Shown in pieces: positions 5,391 to 7,771 of a stretch of DNA of 7,771 nucleotides; within the stretch, counting starts at the first letter, position 1; the number at the start of each line of letters is the position of its first letter. The position numbers and the translations under genes are program-made. Origin of the DNA: DATBDE01 sp045805605. GTDB taxonomy: Bacteria; Actinomycetota; Thermoleophilia; Solirubrobacterales; Solirubrobacteraceae. A model generated the notes under the pieces. That model was given only the letters and a program-made list of their open reading frames with translations. It did not search any database and was not told where the DNA came from. Location of the stretch: assembly GCA_045805605.1 (NCBI GenBank), contig JBJMKX010000120.1, positions 1 through 7,771 on the forward strand. Reading direction: 5' to 3'.

Positions 5391-6131
5391 GGTTCGGTGC
5401 AGCCGCGCCATCGGCAGCCCGAGGGCGAGGCCGATCACGCCGCCGCTTACCCCGGCCAGCCAGTTGGCCGAGTCGGCGACCACGGGCGTCAACAGCACGC
5501 ATCCTGCGACCACGGCGGCGCCGAGGAGGTCGGATTCGGTCTCCTCGCCGCGGCGACGGGCGATGAGGTCGGGCACCGACCACGCCGCGAGCAGGCCGAG
5601 CGCGCCGGCGTTCCCGCCGGCGGCGACGGGATCGGGCAGCAGCGAGGCGATCGCGATGCCGCCCGAGGCGCAGCACACGAAGAGCAGGAGCACCACGATC
5701 GGGCCGTGGCGGCGCTCGATCAGCCAGCCGAAGACCGCGATCGCCACCAGCGCGATGAAGCCGTAGCCCACGTTCTCGTACAGGAACGGCGCGGTGAACA
5801 CGCGCCAGAACTCGTCGCCCGGCGCGCCGTCGACCGCGATGTCGAGCGACGACGGCACGATCTTCCACGCCAGTGAGACGCCCAGGCTGGCGACGACCAG
5901 GGCGATCGTGATCCAGGGCCGCGCGTCGGGCCGGATGCCCGGGATCTCGCCTGGCCGCAGCGGGCTGAGGCGCGGCGTCGGGATGCGCGAGCGCCGCGTG
6001 GAACGATCGGGCCGGTCGAGCTTCGGGGCGCGCTTCCGTAGCCGGGTGCCGCAGTACGGGCACTCGGTTACGTACGGACTCACCTCCGAGCCGCACTTCT
6101 TGCAGATGACGAAGAGGTCGGCCCCCGGCAT
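5382..6131 (-). CDS. Rhomboid-family membrane protein with N-terminal zinc ribbon, probably catalytically inactive
   Basis: 249 residues. C10, C13, C24 and C27 (CKKC and CPYC) form a zinc ribbon in a short cytoplasmic N-terminus, followed by a basic Arg/Pro linker (31-70). The rest shows about six hydrophobic segments (near 73-91, 122-138, 144-163, 171-188, 203-220, 225-243), the rhomboid core layout. The L1-loop signature is recognisable (EFWRVFTAPFLYEN, 107-120, compare WRLxTxxFLH). Active rhomboids need Ser in a GxSG motif and a His in the last helix. Here the motif reads GGNAGALGLL with Ala175 at the Ser position, and the last helix reads NWLAGVSGGVIG, with Trp224 where His is expected; the loop HxxxN residues are also gone. 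It is therefore probably a pseudoprotease that binds membrane proteins rather than cutting them. The ATG has no clear Shine-Dalgarno, but a TACAAT lies just upstream. Confidence 0.85.
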   Translation of the reverse strand: MPGADLFVICKKCGSEVSPYVTECPYCGTRLRKRAPKLDRPDRSTRRSRIPTPRLSPLRPGEIPGIRPDARPWITIALVVASLGVSLAWKIVPSSLDIAVDGAPGDEFWRVFTAPFLYENVGYGFIALVAIAVFGWLIERRHGPIVVLLLFVCCASGGIAIASLLPDPVAAGGNAGALGLLAAWSVPDLIARRRGEETESDLLGAAVVAGCVLLTPVVADSANWLAGVSGGVIGLALGLPMARLHRTAA

Positions 6132-6139
6132 CTCGTTCG

Positions 6140-6145
6140 ATTGTA
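6140..6145 (-). promoter_or_regulatory. Candidate -10 element for the rhomboid-like gene
   Basis: TACAAT on the minus strand fits the actinobacterial TANNNT -10, with 8 bases between it and the ATG at 6131. Transcription would begin at or within a couple of bases of the start codon, consistent with the lack of a Shine-Dalgarno and with a leaderless mRNA. No -35 hexamer is convincing. It lies in the 46-base gap after the GCS2-family gene, so the rhomboid-like gene may have its own promoter. Confidence 0.35.
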
Positions 6146-6177
6146 CGTGCGCGCAAAGGCCCCGCCGGGGGAAGTGC

Positions 6178-7284
6178 TCAGACGGCGGTGGCCGCCACGA
6201 TCTCGGCCATGACCTCGCGCAGGTCGTGGTTGGCCTCGTAGACCACGAGCTGGCGGGAGGCGCCGTTGCCGTAGCGGATGAGGTCGGCCAGCGCCTCGAG
6301 CTCGTGGTCGGATCCGAGGTCCTGTGCGTGCTCGCGCATCCTGTCGAGGAGGCGACGCGCCAGCGGCTTGGCGCCGACGCGGTCCTGGGCCGGCAGGTCG
6401 ATCAGCTCGCCCTCCAGCCCGTGGCGGGCGGCGATCCACTTGTTCTCGTCGAGCATCTCGTACGGGTAGCTCGAGAGCTCGCCGCCGTCGTCGAAGTGCT
6501 CACACAGCTCCTTGACCAGGCACTGGACGAGCGCGGCAAGCGCGAGCGTGTGCTCCACCCGCGTTTGCGCGTCCATCACCCGGACCTCGACCGTGCCGAA
6601 GTTCGGGTGCGGCCGAACGTCGTACCAGAGGTACGTGTAGTCCTCGATCACGCTGCACTGGACCATGAAGTCGATCCGCTCGGAGTAGTCGTCCCAGCTG
6701 CTGTAGCGAGGCGGAATGCCCACGCGCGGGAAGGCGCGGAAGATCGGCGTGCGGGTGGAGGCCATCCCGGTGGTGTCGGCGCGCCAGAACGGCGAGTTGG
6801 CCGACAGTGCAAGCAGGACCGGGACGTGCACGCGCATGCCGTTGGCCACGTGGATGGCGCGGTCGGCGCCCTCGACGCCGACATGGACGTGCACTCCGAA
6901 GATGATCTCCTGGCGGGCGACGAAGCGCAGGGCGCTGATCAGATCGCGGTAGCGGGGGCGGGCGACGATGCGCTGGTCCTCCCACATCGCGAACGGATGC
7001 GTGCCGGCCGAGCCGATGGTGAAGCCGCGCGCGGCCGCCTTTTCGCGCACGGCCGCGCGGAGGCCGCGCAGCTGCTCGGCCGCCTCGGCGGTGTGGCGGC
7101 ACGGGTCGGTGGCGACCTCGAGCACCGACTCGTGCAGCTCGGGCTTGATCTCGCCCCCGTCGACCGCTGGGTCCTCGAGCATCGCCTCGATCGCGTTGGC
7201 CAGCTCGAGCGACTCGCCGTCGAGGATCATCAGCTCCTCCTCGATGCCGATGGTGTACCTGGGGCCGGTGAAGTGGTGGTCCAC
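6178..7284 (-). CDS. ybdK: YbdK-type carboxylate-amine ligase (glutamate-cysteine ligase GCS2 family)
   Basis: 368 residues, close to E. coli YbdK (372). The family joins a carboxylate to an amine using ATP; YbdK has weak gamma-glutamylcysteine ligase activity and its true substrate is unclear. Family marks: GIEEELMILD (13-22), the GGEIKPELHESVLEVATDPC region (43-62, substrate/metal-site acidic residues), FGVHVHVG (129-136), LSANSPFWRADTTGMASTR (160-178), YDVRPHPNFGTVEVRVMDAQ (221-240), ENKWIAARHGLEG (280-292) and the C-terminal RYGNGASRQ (337-345). The family core is intact, so it is expected to be active in the cytoplasm. Actinomycetes use GCS2 relatives in ergothioneine synthesis (EgtA), but no other egt gene is near and the layout is YbdK-like. 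The GTG at 7282-7284 lacks a good Shine-Dalgarno; a TAGGCT -10 candidate is 9 bases upstream, compatible with a leaderless or short-leader transcript. It diverges from the DUF2090 gene. Confidence 0.9.
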   Translation of the reverse strand: MDHHFTGPRYTIGIEEELMILDGESLELANAIEAMLEDPAVDGGEIKPELHESVLEVATDPCRHTAEAAEQLRGLRAAVREKAAARGFTIGSAGTHPFAMWEDQRIVARPRYRDLISALRFVARQEIIFGVHVHVGVEGADRAIHVANGMRVHVPVLLALSANSPFWRADTTGMASTRTPIFRAFPRVGIPPRYSSWDDYSERIDFMVQCSVIEDYTYLWYDVRPHPNFGTVEVRVMDAQTRVEHTLALAALVQCLVKELCEHFDDGGELSSYPYEMLDENKWIAARHGLEGELIDLPAQDRVGAKPLARRLLDRMREHAQDLGSDHELEALADLIRYGNGASRQLVVYEANHDLREVMAEIVAATAV

Positions 7285-7293
7285 GGTGCGGTC

Positions 7294-7313
7294 AGCCTAC
7301 CCAGGGGTAGACT
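7294..7313. promoter_or_regulatory. Palindrome with two divergent candidate -10 elements
   Basis: CTACCC, AG, GGGTAG (7297-7310) is a perfect inverted repeat with 6-bp arms, extended to AG...CT on both flanks after one mismatched pair (20 bp in all). On the plus strand TAGACT (7308-7313) fits a -10 for the DUF2090 gene, with a predicted leader of about 30 bases. On the minus strand TAGGCT (7299 to 7294) fits a -10 for the GCS2 gene, 9 bases before its GTG. It is either an operator for a dimeric regulator or a symmetric divergent promoter. The symmetry is seen; the function is inferred. Confidence 0.45.
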
Positions 7314-7349
7314 CGGATCGAGACACGATTCCGGAGCAGAAGGGCGGTT

Positions 7350-7771
7350 ATGGAGCTGGGTTACGACGGCAAGCTGTACATCCTGGCGTTCGACCACCGT
7401 GGGTCGTTCCAGAAGAAGATGTTCGGCATCCAGGGCGACCCGAGCGAGGAGGAGACCCGGACGATCTCGGACGCCAAGCACCTCATCTACGAGGGAATGG
7501 TCAAGGCGGTGGAGCGCGGCGCCGAGGCCGGCGCGACGGGCGTGCTCGTCGACGAGCAGTTCGGGGGCGAGGTCCCCACCCAGGCCAAGGAGCGCGGGCT
7601 CGTGCTCGCGATGCCGGTCGAGAAGAGCGGCCAAGACGAGTTCGACTTCCAGTACGGGGACCAGTTCGGCGAGCACATCGAGCACTTCGATCCCGACTTC
7701 TCCAAGGTCCTGGTCCGCTACAACCCCGATGGCGACGCCGCGATGAACGAGCGGCAGACGCAGCGGCTGCG
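7350..7771 (+). CDS. DUF2090-family (IolC C-terminal-like) aldolase, N-terminal 140 residues, cut by window edge
   Basis: Open to the right edge with no stop, so only the N-terminal part is visible. The protein begins MELGYDGKLYILAFDHRGSF, then QKKMFGIQGDPSEEE, GATGVLVDEQFGGEV (62-76), LVLAMPVEKSGQDEF (84-98) and FSKVLVRYNPDGD (117-129). The LYILAFDHRGSF opening and VRYNPD strand are the marks I associate with DUF2090, a class I aldolase-like TIM barrel. It is often fused behind the IolC kinase, where it is linked to cleavage of 2-deoxy-5-keto-gluconate 6-phosphate in inositol breakdown. Here it has its own start without a kinase domain, so a different sugar phosphate substrate is possible. 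The ATG at 7350-7352 is preceded by AGAAGGGCGG (7339-7348), an acceptable ribosome binding site. It diverges from the GCS2-family gene across 65 bases. Confidence 0.82.
   Translation, partial: MELGYDGKLYILAFDHRGSFQKKMFGIQGDPSEEETRTISDAKHLIYEGMVKAVERGAEAGATGVLVDEQFGGEVPTQAKERGLVLAMPVEKSGQDEFDFQYGDQFGEHIEHFDPDFSKVLVRYNPDGDAAMNERQTQRL

Noticed and set aside
4621..6156. 511-codon minus-strand frame overlapping selD and the rhomboid-like gene
   Set aside because: It is antisense to selD and out of frame with the rhomboid-like protein, both strongly supported; composition is Arg/Ala/Pro shadow type.
6159..6171. CCCC-GCC-GGGG hairpin as terminator after the GCS2-family gene
   Set aside because: The stem is only 4 bp with no U-tract; such runs are frequent by chance in this composition.
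5794..7746. 650-codon plus-strand open frame crossing the rhomboid-like and GCS2 genes and entering the aldolase in another frame
   Set aside because: It lies antisense to two genes with recognisable family motifs and out of frame with a third, and its own translation matches nothing I know.

Overview
The window is very GC-rich (by eye about 70%), with GTG starts and a strong bias for G/C at third codon positions. Together with the gene content (a Pro/Thr-tailed ECF sigma factor, a stand-alone RAM domain protein, a YbdK-type GCS2 ligase and a stand-alone DUF2090 aldolase) this suggests a high-GC actinomycete, most likely of the Thermoleophilia/Solirubrobacterales type. The taxon is an inference from style and content; there is no rRNA or other marker here. 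Coding density is close to complete, and no stretch over 300 bases lacks a gene. No tRNA, rRNA, CRISPR array, insertion sequence or phage gene is visible.

Layout, left to right. (1) 72-1574, + strand: an ECF-type sigma factor whose C-terminus carries an anti-sigma-like zinc motif, a probable membrane helix and a long Pro/Thr-rich tail. (2) 1620-2009, - strand, convergent with it: a small basic Ala-rich protein with an internal 10-residue duplication, not recognised. (3) 2075-4351, - strand: a compact five-gene run, in transcription order an unrecognised 118-residue helical protein, a UPF0173 metallo-hydrolase, a stand-alone Lrp/AsnC ligand-binding (RAM) protein, a lipoprotein with a cupredoxin-like domain, and the tRNA-binding-domain protein CsaA. 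Three successive junctions are the same four-base GTGA stop/start overlap, a strong sign of one translationally coupled operon. (4) 4358-5374, + strand: selD (selenophosphate synthetase), starting only 6 bases from the divergent operon. (5) 5382-6131, - strand: a zinc-ribbon plus six-helix rhomboid-like protein that appears to have lost both catalytic residues. (6) 6178-7284, - strand: a YbdK-type carboxylate-amine ligase. (7) 7350 to the right edge, + strand: the first 140 residues of a DUF2090/IolC-C-terminal-like aldolase, cut by the window edge. Genes 6 and 7 diverge from a 65-base spacer holding a near-perfect 20-bp palindrome that contains a candidate -10 element for each direction.

Most genes are recognisable households of actinobacterial genomes and no complete new defence or biosynthetic system is evident. 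The points most worth following are the sigma/anti-sigma/membrane fusion, the inactive-looking rhomboid with a zinc ribbon, the coupled operon that mixes a hydrolase, a RAM sensor, a lipoprotein and CsaA, and the symmetric divergent promoter at 7294-7313.
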